A stretch of DNA of 64,000 nt from Doryteuthis pealeii. Taxonomy: Eukaryota > Mollusca > Cephalopoda > Myopsida > Loliginidae. The stretch's first letter is position 1. Every line of letters begins with the position of its first letter. Below, in pieces: positions 40,491-50,460 of this stretch. Position numbers and translations under genes: made by a program. Location: the NCBI GenBank assembly GCA_023376005.1, contig CM042148.1, positions 69,435,126 to 69,499,125 of the forward strand, given 5' to 3'. The notes beneath the pieces were generated by a model. It saw nothing but the letters and a program-made list of their open reading frames with translations. It ran no database searches and was not told the DNA's origin.

Positions 40491-40914
40491 TTTGGTGAAA
40501 TAAAAATGTTTTCGACTTTGATGGCTCAATCCGAATTTTTAGTCTAAATTCACTGCATTTTATGGATAGAATATCAAAGTGCAGCATCTGTTTTCTTCAA
40601 AAGAACACACTATTTTGATTAGGGTGGAGAGTGCTCTCAGCATAAGGATACAGGGTGACAAAGTCAAATAAAAGCTGAAGACACATTGGTTCTCAGACTT
40701 TTCTTTTTCGACCGGTACCTTCCTTTTTTGAATTTGGATAAACCCCACACCCCAGACCTCTAACTCAAGCATTCAGAAGCCATATTTTCATAAACTCAAA
40801 TCTTGCCTGCTTTTTAATCTTTTTATTTTATTTTATTTTTTTAATAAAAGAGATTTATTGTTGGTGCAACCAACTGTATCAATGTCGCTCTTATGTCCTC
40901 TTCTTTACTTCTTC
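40491..40914. other. Unassigned
   Basis: Nothing recognised; T-rich at 40803-40850. Confidence 0.4.
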
Positions 40915-41041
40915 TATTGCGCGGCACGCCCTATCGGCTGCGGCTGTAGAATACGCCGACTGCACTTATGTAGAGGGGTAAAATCCCCAAATAGGGCTAC
41001 CTGGTAACCGTGGGTGGGTGACCCTGTTAGGATTTTATAGG
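40915..41041 (+). mobile_element. Family F 5' fragment, sense orientation
   Basis: ggcacgccctatcggctgcg...cgccgactgca, gaggggtaaaatcccc and cgtgggtgggtgacc match the family F 5' end. Confidence 0.65.
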
Positions 41042-41215
41042 CCATCCTTTTAGGCTTCAAGCAAGAGCGCTTGTCCAGCGGAAATCCTTGGTAAAGAATC
41101 CTTTGGTTGTTCCTTGGTGCTTTTCAGTATTGCAAGTCCTTCGTCAATGATTGCAAATGGACGTCTCTCAATATCAGTGATTAAATAGTCAACCAGCCAC
41201 GTATTATGGCTGTTG
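41042..41215 (-). other. Third copy of the QALLLKAY-type module
   Basis: Minus strand: NTWLVDYLITDIERRPFAII, then DEGLAILKSTKEQPKDSLPR and AGQALLLEA. It abuts the fold-back G element at 41218, and the frame 41050-41445 is a chimera of the two. Confidence 0.5.
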
Positions 41216-41217
41216 AT

Positions 41218-41463
41218 TGGGTGATAATTAGTATTATCTGGATTATTTGGACTAATGTCCCCATTTTCATTGTTATCTGTACAATGTTTCGGCCGATGTG
41301 CCCCCCAGGCCTTCTTCAGAAGGTTCCCGAGTCCAAGAAAGTTCCCGAGTCCGACAAGAAATACCTGAAGAAGGCCGAAGGGTACATTGGCCGAAACGTT
41401 GTATAGATAACAATGAGGATGAGGACAATAGCCCGAATAATCCAAATAATACTACAAAAAATT
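41218..41463. mobile_element. Fold-back element G, clean copy
   Basis: The left arm gtattatctggattatttgg...acaatgtttcggccgat and right arm attggccgaaacgttgtata...gaataatccaaataatac mirror each other over ~90 bp. Two gttcccgagtccga units sit in the centre. Best-preserved copy for defining the termini. Confidence 0.85.
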
Positions 41464-41856
41464 ACAACATTTTAGATTTCCGGGTGTGGGTGTGAAGGTG
41501 AGGAGACATGGTTGTGAGGGGGGGGGTCAGAGTTCTAATGATTTAAAAATGAGAAAGAACGCTAATGGTGAATGTTCATTGAGCAAACTATTTTTCAATA
41601 ATGAATGTTCAAGTAATATTTAAGTAGAAGCAATAAGCTGTTACTTACTTTATCAACCTCGACTCGGTTTAATTTAATTCTATGTCGGCAAATACAGTAG
41701 GTGTGCGTGGGTATACAATAATGTGGTGCATCGGACGCCTCGAATACTTTTGGCCTTTTGCCACAATTAAGATAAGCTTAGTAAATAAGTTTATGCATCT
41801 GGGGTGGGTGGGGGTGACAAATATATGTCTACTGACATGAGCTACCTTAGTAATGT
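41464..41856. other. Unassigned
   Basis: No gene or repeat identified. Confidence 0.45.
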
Positions 41857-41857
41857 A

Positions 41858-41909
<52 letters not shown>

Positions 41910-41910
41910 G
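41857..41910. repeat. (AAT)n tract
   Basis: About 17 units upstream of a plus-strand LINE tail. Confidence 0.95.
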
Positions 41911-42448
41911 GCCCGACTCGGTGGGAAAGGCAATCCAACGGGAATTGTGCAAGAAATTCAATTTTCACCATACAACCAAATGGTATATGCACAAACCTAA
42001 ACCTGTCCCAGAGAACGAGACGCATAAAATTCTCTGGGACTTCGAGGTACAGACTGATCACCTAATCCCGGCTAGGAGACCGGACCTAGTATTGATAAAG
42101 AAAGAGAACCTGTCATCTCGTGGATTTTGCTGTACCGGTCGTCCACCGAGTGTAAATGAAAGAAAGCGAAAAGATAGACAAATACTTAGCCCTTGCCAAA
42201 GAACTGAGGAAACTTTGGAACATGAAGGTGAAGGTCGTACTAATTGTAATTAGTGCCATTGGAACGATCCCCAAAGGCCTGGAAAAGAATTTGGTAGAAT
42301 TAGAAATCAGAAGAAGAATCGAGACCATCAAAACTACGGCACTGTTGGGATCGGCTAGAATACTCAGAAGAGTCCTGGAGATCTGAGGAGACTTGCTTTC
42401 ACTCAGCCTCCAGTGAACCACCAGCTACGGCAAGTGAGAAAAACTAAT
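41911..42448 (+). mobile_element. REL-endonuclease LINE tail
   Basis: Begins gcccgactcggtgggaaagg, then KKFNFHHTTKWYMHKPKPV, RRPDLVLIKKENL, a frameshift, KVVLIVISAIGTIPKGLE and ILRRVLEI. 3' UTR gtgagaaaaactaataataa runs into the next TAA tract. Confidence 0.88.
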
Positions 42449-42475
42449 AATAATAATAATAATAATAATAATGAT
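42449..42475. repeat. (TAA)n linker between head-to-tail LINE tails
   Basis: The tract is at once the 3' tail of the upstream unit and the 5' boundary of the next (taatcaaagcatggttgat). Confidence 0.92.
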
Positions 42476-43735
42476 AATCAAAGCATGGTTGATAATACAC
42501 AGAAGAATAACAAATGCAGGTAAAGTGGTGACAGAGATGAGGCAGTAAATCAGATAATAAGCAAATGCAACAAGATAGCACAAAAGGAATATAAGACTAG
42601 GCTCGACTGGGTAGGAAAGTTGATCCACTAGGAATTGTGCAAGAGATTAAAATTTGACCTTGATAACAAATGGTTGGTTGAATTTTACATGTCAACCCTT
42701 GTCGGGTTATTTTATGCCGAAAACATTTTTGTTTTATTTATTCTTAATGGGTATTCAAAATTTAAAAAAAAACTCAATCTTTTTTTAAATTCAATTTTGA
42801 ATTTCACATTTTTAAAAACTCATGTTTTTGATCTATTAACCCATACATGGGATTTTAACAGATACTACCACACTGGGTCAGAGTGGACCTGGGAGTAATG
42901 ACGAAGAAAGGGTACTCCACATTCCCCACAGTCCCAAAATTGGAAATTCCCCATTAGATGCAGTTTAACGTCATACCCAGGGCAACACTCAACTACCGCT
43001 TTGAACACAAATATAATGAAAAGGGTTGGGGATTCCCATAAGGGCAAAAGGGGTTAGGACAATCATGTAGGTGCTAGTATTGATAGGTGTAGGTGCTAGG
43101 TTTAATATGACCAACCGATTGATCGGAGCGGGCCTTCTTCGACTTTGGCCCTTTCTTAGGCTAGACGCTTAAGTAATTGCCAAAGTGGAGTGTTGCATGT
43201 CTAGGACTGCGCACCCATCAAGATTCCATCCTTAAGAATCACGAGTCGCCACCCATCATCAAGAGGTGTCACCATTAGGGGGGATTTTACCCGTCTGCAG
43301 AGGTGCAGTCTGTGTATTCTTCTGTTCCAGCCGATAGGACTGATGACAAATGGTATATGCACAAAGCAGAAGCTAATCTCGAACATGCGATGCATAAAAT
43401 TCCCTGGAACATTGAGATACAAACATATCCCCTAATCTCGGCCAGAAAACCAGATCTCGTGTTAATTAACGAGAAGAAAATAACTTATCATTTTGTAGAT
43501 CATATCATTTCAGCGGACCATTGAGAAAAAATTAAAGAAAGTGGAAAGATAGACAACAACTTGGATTTTGACAGAGAGCTAAAAATGAAATAGTGACGGT
43601 GTTACTGATTGTATTTAGAACACTTGGAACAGCACCTAAAACCTGGAAAAGAGACTGGAGGAACTGGAGATATGAGGAAGGATCGATTCCATCTAGATCA
43701 CAGCACTATTGAAATCGGTTAGGAGACTTATAGGA
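42476..43735 (+). mobile_element. REL-endonuclease LINE tail split by family F
   Basis: 5' half 42476-42673 (knuckle region degraded: tgacagagatgaggcagtaa); 3' half 43341-43735 with WYMHKAEANLEH, RKPDLVLINEKKIT and a decayed end. Family F (42674-43340) is inserted between. The 3' UTR is cut at aggagacttataggag and followed by ATT repeats. Confidence 0.85.
42674..43340 (-). mobile_element. Family F retroposon, near full length, nested in the LINE
   Basis: Bounded by tgataacaaatgg (42661-42673) and tgatgacaaatgg (43341-43353), a 13-bp target duplication with one mismatch. Plus-strand left end is the tail complement and hairpin (aacccttgtcgggttatttt); right end is the 5' terminus (ttctgttccagccgatagg). 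Confidence 0.9.
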
Positions 43736-43736
43736 G

Positions 43737-43737
<1 letters not shown>

Positions 43738-43781
<44 letters not shown>

Positions 43782-43784
43782 CTT
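43738..43784. repeat. (TTA)n at an orientation switch
   Basis: Separates plus-oriented LINE tails on the left from minus-oriented ones on the right (tail-to-tail). Confidence 0.92.
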
Positions 43785-44560
43785 TTTCTTACTCCTTGAG
43801 ATATATTCAAACCAGTGTAAACTGATGGTCTATCACTGGAGTCTGAGTGACAACAAGTCTCCTCAGGTCTCTATGACTCTTCTGAGTATTCTAGCCGATC
43901 TTAACAGTGCTGTTGTCTGGATGGTCTCGATTCTTTCTCAGATTTTCAATTCCTCTACTTTGTTTTCTAAAATTTTGGGGACCATTCCAAGAGCGCCAAT
44001 TACAATTGGTATCAAAAAATTAAAATTAGTGAAATAGATCACTAATTAGGACTGAGCCTATTCTAGTAGTGACCACCCGAAAGGAGTTTAACAGGTTTAA
44101 ATTCTGAGTTTTTCTTCTCTTAGACTGGTTGTCTAACCAAGGTTAAAGAGTCCAGTATTCTCAACTATTTACCCATAACTGGAGAGTGAGCAGTTGAATT
44201 CATACCTTTCCCAAGCGTATTAGTGCTATGTGAACTCTAGCTTCGTCCAGGTTTTGAATTCGGGTCGACGAGTCCATTTCCTACGACTCTAACCATTAGA
44301 CCACGTGCCTCCAAGTTTCACATTCACCCTCTATATTCCACAGTTTTTTTTTTTCAATTCTCTAGCAAGGTCTAGGTATTTGTCTATCTTTTCGTTTTCT
44401 TTCATCTTCACCCTGTGGTCTGCTGGAACTGCAAAATCTACCAGATGACAAGTTTTCTTTTTTATGTTAATGGCTAGGATAAGATGACCCGTCTTTATCT
44501 CAAAGTCACAGAGAATTTTATGCGTTTCATTCTAAAGAACAGTTTCTGGTTTATTATGTC
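43785..44560 (-). mobile_element. REL-endonuclease LINE tail split by SINE-A
   Basis: 43785-44025 is the 3' UTR and ILRRVIET-equivalent part; 44318-44560 continues upstream (ccgtggtctgctggaactg-type, complement of the FAVPADH region). SINE-A occupies 44040-44315. Confidence 0.82.
44040..44315 (-). mobile_element. SINE-A inserted in the LINE tail
   Basis: gaccacccgaaaggagttta...cgtccaggttttgaattcgg (B box complement) and ctaaccattagaccacgtgc (A box complement). The 3' end is truncated or altered; the target duplication is unclear. Confidence 0.8.
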
Positions 44561-44905
44561 CTTCCTTGTGAGTTTTCTACACAAGCGTTAGCTGGTGTAC
44601 TTTCACTTGAATCTGAGTGATAACAAATCTCTACAGATTTCCAGTACTCTTTTGAGTTGTCTAACCGATCTTAACAATGTTGGTGTTTGGATGGACTCGA
44701 CTTTTCCTTTAATTTTCAATTCTTCCATTCTTTTTGTTCCAAACCTTTAGCGACCGTTCCTAGGGCACTCATTGCTATTGTTATCACCGTCACCCTCATG
44801 TTTAACATTTTTTCCTGTCCTCTGGCAAGGTCCAAGTGTTTGTTTATCTTTTTGTATTCTTTTCACTCTGTGTCCATCGGAATGGTAAAATCCCCTGGAA
44901 GACAT
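44561..44905 (-). mobile_element. REL-endonuclease LINE tail, diverged
   Basis: tgtgagttttctacacaagc, then gactcgacttttcc and complement of IAMSALGTV-type codons. More diverged than its neighbours, so older. Confidence 0.75.
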
Positions 44906-45520
44906 TATTATTATTTACTCCTTTTGAGTTTTCACATCAGTGTTAGCTGATGGTCTTTCACTGGAGTCTGAGTGACAGCAAGTCTCCTCAGGTCTCCAGG
45001 ACTCTTCTGAGTATTCTGGCAGATTGTAGCAGTGCAGTGTTCTGAATGGTTTCAATCCTTCCTCTGATATCCAAACTTTCCAAGCCTTTTTCTAATCCTT
45101 TTGGGACTGTTCCAAGTGCACTAACTACAATTGGTATCACTTTGACTTTTATATTCCATAACATTTTCAGTTCTCAGGCAAAATCCACCAGTTGACAAGT
45201 TCTTTCTTTTTTGTTTATCAACACTAGGTCTGGCCTTCTTGCTGGGATAAGGTGATCCATTTTTATCTCAAAGTCCCAGAGAATTTTGTGCGTTTCGTTC
45301 TCAAGAACAGATTCTGGTTTATGCATATACCATTTTGTTGTGTGGTCAAAATTTAATTTTTTGCATAATTCCAGTGGATCACCTTCCCAACCCAGTCGTG
45401 TCTAGTTTTGTATTCTCGTTGTGCTAGTTTGCTACATTCGCAGAGTATATGGTTAACAGTCTCATCTCTATTACCGCAAAATCTACATTTACTATTTTGT
45501 TGGGTCTTATCAATTTTTGC

Positions 45521-45522
<2 letters not shown>
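44906..45522 (-). mobile_element. REL-endonuclease LINE tail, long unit
   Basis: After a short ATT tract (44906-44917), runs from gagttttcacatcagtgtta through the complement of RRPDLVLINK (45222-45255) up to the zinc-knuckle region (ccgcaaaatctacatttac at 45473) and the 5' junction gcttta/TTA at 45520. A ~60-bp deletion removes the DFAVPADH portion. Confidence 0.85.

Positions 45523-45555
<33 letters not shown>
45523..45555. repeat. (TTA)n linker
   Basis: About 11 TTA units at the 5' junction of the long unit. Confidence 0.93.
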
Positions 45556-45717
45556 GATTTGCGAGATTTTCCCACTTGTTTTAACTGGTAAATTTTCACT
45601 GGAGTCTGAGTGACATCAAGTCTCCTCAGGTCTCGAGAATGTTCTGAGTATTCTAGCTGATCTTAATCGAGATATAGTCAGGTATTTGTCTATCCTTTCA
45701 TTTTCTTTACTTTACTG
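45556..45717 (-). mobile_element. REL-endonuclease LINE tail, very short
   Basis: tgcgagattttcccacttg...ctggagtctgagtgacatca, then an internal deletion to caggtatttgtctatccttt. Confidence 0.75.
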
Positions 45718-45733
45718 ATTATTATTATTATTA

Positions 45734-46185
45734 TGAGTTTTTCACATCAGCGTTAGCTGATGGTCTTTCACTGGAGTCTGAGTGACAACAAGTCTCCGCA
45801 AGCCTCCAGGACTCTTCTGAGTATTCTGCCAGATTGCAACAGTGCAGTATTCTGGATAGTCTTAATTATTCCTCTGATTTCCAGATTTTCCAATCTTTTT
45901 TCCAAGCTTTTTGGGACCGTTCCAAGTGCACCAACTACAATTGGTATCACTTTGACTTTCATATTCCATAACTTTTTCAGTTCTCTGGCAAGGTCCATGT
46001 ATTTGTCTATTTTTTCGTTTTTTGCTTCAGCTTCCCCCCTGTGATCTGCTGGAACTACAAAATCCACCAATTGAGAAGTTCTTTCTTTTTTGTTAATCAA
46101 CACCAGGTCTGGTCTTCTTGCTGAGATAAGGTGATCCGTTTTTATCTCAAAGTCCCAGAGAATTTTATGTATTTCGTTCTCAAGA
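45734..46185 (-). mobile_element. REL-endonuclease LINE tail with intact frame
   Basis: Minus frame 46103-45768: LINKKERTSQLVDFVVPADH, NEKIDKYMDLARELKKLW, KVIPIVVGALGTVPKSLEK. Preceded by an ATT tract (45718-45733) and starting at aatcttgagaacgaaat at 46185. Confidence 0.87.
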
Positions 46186-46657
46186 TTATTATTATTATTT
46201 TACTCCTTTTGAGTTTTCACAACAGCATTAGCTGATGGTCTTTCACTGGAGTCTGAGTGACAGCAAGTCTCCTCAGGTCTTCAGGACTCTTCTGAGTATT
46301 CTGGCAGACTCCAGCACTGCAGTGTTCTGAATGGTTTCAATCCTTCCTCTGATTTCCAAACTTTCCAAACCATTTTTTAATCCTTTTGGGACTGTTCCAA
46401 GTGCACGAACCACAATTGGTATCACTTTCACTTTCATGTTCCATAACTTTTTCAGTTCTCTGGCAATATCCAGATATTTGTCAATTTTTTCATTTTCCTT
46501 TAGCTTCACCCTGTGATCTGCTGGAACTGCAAAATCCACCAGTTGAAAAGTTCTTTCTTTTTTGTGTATCAACACCAGGTCTGGTCTTCTTGCTGGGATA
46601 AGGTGATCCGTTTTTATCTCAGATATTCCCAGAGAATTTTATGCGTTTCGTTCTCAA
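46186..46657 (-). mobile_element. REL-endonuclease LINE tail with intact frame
   Basis: ATT tract 46186-46199, then a unit whose minus frame 46575-46273 is open: LIHKKERTFQLVDFAVPADH, KVIPIVVRALGTVPKGL, ILRRVLKT. Its 5' truncation point (cttgagaacgaaacgc) is the same as in the previous unit. Confidence 0.87.
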
Positions 46658-46835
46658 GATTATTATTATTATTATTATCTCTTGATGGTCTTCCACTGGA
46701 GTCTGAGTGACAGCAAGTCTCCTCAGGTCTCCAGGACTCTTCTGAGTATTCTGTCAGATTGCAGCAATGCAGTATTCTGGATGGTATCAATCCTTCCTCT
46801 GATTTCCAGACTTTCCAAACCCTTTTCCAATCCTT
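46658..46835 (-). mobile_element. REL-endonuclease LINE tail, last unit of the array
   Basis: TTA tract 46658-46678, then cttgatggtcttccactgga through ccagactttccaaaccct, ending at about 46835 where unrelated sequence starts. Confidence 0.82.
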
Positions 46836-46872
46836 TCCCGATTTCTAGCCTCGTGCCACAACCATGCTATCT

Positions 46873-47169
46873 TCAATTTGTGAATCTGTGGGTGCACATC
46901 CCTGTATCCATTGACAAATGCTGCACCAGTGATTCATCTGATAATGTTGTGAAGATGTAATCAGAGCAAGTCAAATTAGCCCATTTATTAATGAACGTTA
47001 GTCGTCGTAAACTGTAAGAGTTGCTGTCTGGATAAGCCACACCCTTCATGTTAGGTTGTTTAAAGAACACTTGGCCTACATCACCCGAGATTTCTTTGTT
47101 GGTGGCATGGCGTGAGAAAAATACCAGACCGACAAGTGTAACAGTACTCACATCCCTATGGAGCAGCAT
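46873..47169 (-). CDS. Unrecognised 98-codon open frame with coding-like composition
   Basis: On the minus strand the frame begins MLLHRDVSTVTLVGLVFFSR and contains NMKGVAYPDSNSYSLRRLTF and NKWANLTCSDYIFTTLSDES, with two Cys and one Trp, ending in TGA. Composition is protein-like (mixed hydrophobic and polar, not homopolymeric) and codon third positions look varied. I do not recognise a family. There is no signal peptide beyond a weak hydrophobic start and no visible splice signals. Upstream (right) it meets a SINE-C target site; downstream (left) the LINE array. It could be an exon, a processed fragment or part of a larger repeat whose other part recurs at 47265-47378 and 47912-48012. Confidence 0.3.
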   Translation of the reverse strand: MLLHRDVSTVTLVGLVFFSRHATNKEISGDVGQVFFKQPNMKGVAYPDSNSYSLRRLTFINKWANLTCSDYIFTTLSDESLVQHLSMDTGMCTHRFTN

Positions 47170-47183
47170 AACGTTGGAAGAGG

Positions 47184-47263
47184 TATTTATTTACTCAACC
47201 TGTCCACCACGAGTAGGATGTGACACAAGGTCGCAAGTATGGGGCATCCAGTGAGGATTGCCT
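47184..47263 (-). mobile_element. SINE-C 3' part with target duplication
   Basis: actcaacctgtccaccacg...gcatccagtgagg, flanked by taacgttggaaga (47171-47183) and taatgttggaaga (47264-47276), 12/13 identical. 5'-truncated at the B-box region. Confidence 0.85.
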
Positions 47264-48012
47264 AATGTTGGAAGATGGTTAGCTACCTTATTTCGAAAAA
47301 AAAAAAAAAAGATTTTCTGGTGGTGTGATTTCGACCCGCTGTGGATGCTCTGTCTTTTCGGCCTTGTGTCAAGCTAATTCGTTGGATGGTTGGATTTTAC
47401 GACATGTCAACCTTTGTTGGGTTATTTTGTGCCGAAGAGGTTTGGTTTTATTCCTTCTTGATTTGAATTGAACTTTTCATTTCAAATTAAATTTTTTTCT
47501 TCAAACTCAATTTTTTAAACTCAATTTTTTAAAACTCATTTTTTTTCTATTTAGTCCATAGATGAGACCCTAACTGATACTACCACTCCGGGTCAGAGTA
47601 GACGCGGTAGTAATGGTAATGAAGTGGTAATCCACATTCCACAAGACATTAAGACCCTCAGCCATCACCTTTTAACACATATATGATAAAAAGGGTCGTA
47701 GCTTGCCATAAGCACAATACGGTTGGGACAATCATATAGATGCTTGGGCTTGACGTGCTCAGCCGATTAATTGGAGGGGGTTCTTCGACTACCCGTCTAG
47801 CCTAAAGCATCACGGATCTCCACCCACAGTAAACAGGTGGCCCCATTAGGGAGTCTGATGACTCTGCGGAGGTACAATCGGTGTATTCTAAAGTCCTTGC
47901 AAACAGGGCTACCTAACGCTGGAAGATGGTTAGCTAGCTTGTTTCGTAAAGAAATTGCTGGCAGAGTGATTTCGACCTCAAGGGGATGCTCTGCTTTTTC
48001 GACCTTGTATCA
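47264..48012 (-). mobile_element. Family F copy bracketed by ~105-bp direct repeats
   Basis: Family F proper is about 47385-47905 (hairpin catgtcaacctttgttgggt, body ctaactgatactaccactcc, 5' end gtgtattctaaagtccttgc). On each side lies ggaagatggttagct...atttcgacc...gatgctctg (47265-47378 and 47912-48012). These are too long for a target duplication of the usual size, so either a tandem arrangement of another repeat was split or family F has a longer 5' variant. Confidence 0.7.
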
Positions 48013-48049
48013 AATAAGTAAAGAAAACGAAAGGATAGACCTTAGTAAA

Positions 48050-48135
48050 TAAGAAGATTGATTGATTGATTGATTGATTGATCGATTGATCAATTTTAAT
48101 GGGATGTCAACCCATCTAGGATTATTTTAGTCCAA
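48050..48135 (-). mobile_element. Family F-like 3' tail and (TTGA)n
   Basis: gattgattgattgattgatt (48057-48090) followed by gggatgtcaacccatctag...attttagtcc, a diverged terminal hairpin. Confidence 0.55.
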
Positions 48136-48181
48136 TAGGTATGCTTATATTTAATTTTGTGTATAATCGTTTCTGAAGAAT

Positions 48182-48602
48182 CTTTGGTTAAATCCTACTT
48201 AACGGACATAAATTCACCCCGCCGAAAGAAAAAAAAAATACTAAAAATCAGGGAATTAACCGAATTTGATGAAATTTTCAGTGTTGATAATAAATAAAAG
48301 ATATAATGCACCAGTTATTTTATCTAAAAACTTATACATTTTTTCAGGTCAATTAACTTTGAACCACGTATGTTTGTGAATCTGTGTTACGCCTCAAAGA
48401 TACGTGGTTCAAAGTTAACTGACCTGAAAAAATGTAAGAGTTTTCAAATAACATAACTGGTGCATTATATTGTTTATTCATTAATATATTAACACTACTG
48501 AAAATTTCATTAAATTCGGTTAATTCCCTGATTTTTAGGATTTTTTTTTCTTTCGGAGAGGTGACATACGATGGTGGAATTTATGTCCGTTAAGTAGGAT
48601 TT
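48182..48602. mobile_element. Palindromic MITE family I, complete
   Basis: Terminal sequences ttaaatcctacttaacggac and gtccgttaagtaggatttaa are exact inverses. The arms (~200 bp each: ggaattaaccgaatttgatg, cattttttcaggtcaattaa) meet near 48388 with ccacgtatg/tacgtgg at the turn. TTAA at both ends could be a target duplication. No transposase. Confidence 0.88.
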
Positions 48603-48734
48603 AAACGATTTTTTTGTATGGTTATATTCTATGGCTAGAGGTTAGCGAATTGAATTCATTGTATTTTTATATTTACTGTGTAGTTGTTTCTTAAGAGTTT
48701 TCTTTCATAGTCAGGATATCAAGTATTACATGCT

Positions 48735-48955
48735 TTCAAATATTACTATCTAATACAAATAATTTGCACAGAATGGTGTGGTTTCAAGTATTCCTATCTA
48801 AAATAATAATTATATGGTATCAAGTAATTATTTATATTTAATAATAACCATTTGTTTGCACACAGTTGTATTATTTCAAGTAATTAATAATAATCTTTAG
48901 TAAAAAATTATAGCTTCAAGTAACTATTCTAAATAGAAATAATTTACAGTTATAT
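48735..48955. repeat. ~45-bp degenerate tandem repeat
   Basis: tttcaa(a/g)ta(a/t)t followed by ctaa-rich sequence recurs about five times (48737, 48784, 48828, 48884, 48915). Confidence 0.55.
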
Positions 48956-48989
48956 GCAAAGTTATATGTACAGATGGGATCCCAACAGG

Positions 48990-49559
48990 TCTGGTTTGGT
49001 TTGTTTTGTTTTACGGCACATCAACCTCGGTGGGTCATTTAATGCCGACAAAGTTGTGAAATAAATTCATTCTTAATGCATAATACAATTTTGTTTATAA
49101 ACTCATGTTTTTCTATTCAACCCATAGATGGGACCCTAACAAGTACTACCACTCCGGGTCAGAGTGGTCCAGGGAACAATGGTGATGAAGGACTGCTCCA
49201 CATTCCCAAAAACCTCCAGAACTGGAACCTCACCATCAGATAACGTAATTCCCAGGACACCGCCTTCTAGCACCCATATGATAAGAAGGATTGGGGGTTG
49301 CCATAAGGGCAATAGGGTTGGGGCAATCATATAAGTGCTAGGGCTTGAAGTGGTCAGCCGATTGATCGGAGGGGGTCTCTCCGACCGCCCGTCTAGCCCA
49401 AGAAAAGTGGAACATTGCAAGTCAAGGACTGCTCAGCCACCTGGGTTCTATCCTTAAGCATCACGGGTCACCACCCACGGCCAACAGGTGGCCCCATTGG
49501 GGGAGTCTTACCCCTCTACAGAGGTGCAATCGGTGCATTCTAACACCACAGCCGACAGA
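48990..49559 (-). mobile_element. Family F retroposon with perfect 16-bp target duplication
   Basis: Direct repeats atgggatcccaacagg at 48974-48989 and 49560-49575. Left end carries the tail complement and hairpin (acggcacatc...aatgccgac); right end carries the 5' terminus (cacagccgacaga). Nearly full length with small deletions. Confidence 0.92.
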
Positions 49560-49575
49560 ATGGGATCCCAACAGG

Positions 49576-49751
49576 GACGATCAACCTGGGTCAGAATGAT
49601 AGCAATGAAGGGGTACTCCACGCTCTCCAGATCTCCAGAACTGGAGCCCCACTATCAGATGCAACTTTTATATATGCATTTTTGGAAGGGTCTTAACTCT
49701 CTGTGGAGGATACAGTCAGCATATTCTACGCCTCACTCACAGGACGATAGA
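49576..49751 (-). mobile_element. Family F body fragment
   Basis: gacgatcaacctgggtcaga...gaaggggtactccac...cttaactctctgtggaggata...cagcatattctacgcc. A shortened, older family F copy that was the target of 48990-49559. Confidence 0.65.
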
Positions 49752-50005
49752 TAAGTAAAGTAAGTAAAGTTGGCAGAGTGACCTATTGTCGGTATAAGCC
49801 AGATAGAGAGGGAGTCTATTCCCTTTTTGCTAGTGCTAGACCAAGTAGATTGTTATTGTTGATGTGGAGCGCCACACCTACTGTCAGCTCCCCACTTTAC
49901 CGCCCAGATCATATTACCCAATCTCCTGCGCTGAGTTAGCGGGTAGCGGTATCGAACCCGGAACTTTGCGATTCCCGGGAGGGTGCTTTACCGACTGAGA
50001 TAGAT
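49752..50005 (-). mobile_element. SINE-B copy
   Basis: Tail complement agtaaagtaagtaaagt, B box complement cggtatcgaacccgg, A box complement accgactgagatagata. Confidence 0.85.
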
Positions 50006-50244
50006 AACTAGCTTTTATCCGAGAGCCTTCGTTAACAGGTTTATTTATGTAGGCTCGCGAGTGTGAGTTTGATCCTCACTGGGTGTTTTGTTGTTGCAGG
50101 CTTGTGTCTGACTAATCACAACTTCGTAAAACAGCTTGTTTGATGCAAATAAGTGGGTGTTTTAGGCTAAGCTCCGCAACACTTAATTGCCAATATGGCT
50201 TGTCTCTAATTGGGCAATTAGTTCTCTTTGAATAATAATAACCC

Positions 50245-50455
50245 CACCACCCACCCTGCGCTGTGTCGGCAGGGCTTAGAATTCGCCGACTGTATCCCCA
50301 ACAGAGGGTAAGACACCCCCACCCCAAAAGAGGGTGTCCTAAGAATTACTCTAAACTGTATCTGATGGCGAGGCGAGATCTAGGGGCTGTGGGGTACCCC
50401 TTCGCTACTATCATTCCAAGGTCCACCCTGCTTGATCGTACCTGTTAGAATCAAG
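50245..50455 (+). mobile_element. Family F 5' half, sense, with internal deletion
   Basis: gtcggcagggcttagaattc...cagagggtaagaca joins directly to tactctaaactgtatctgat and ccaaggtccaccctg. Confidence 0.65.
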
Positions 50456-50460
50456 AATAA

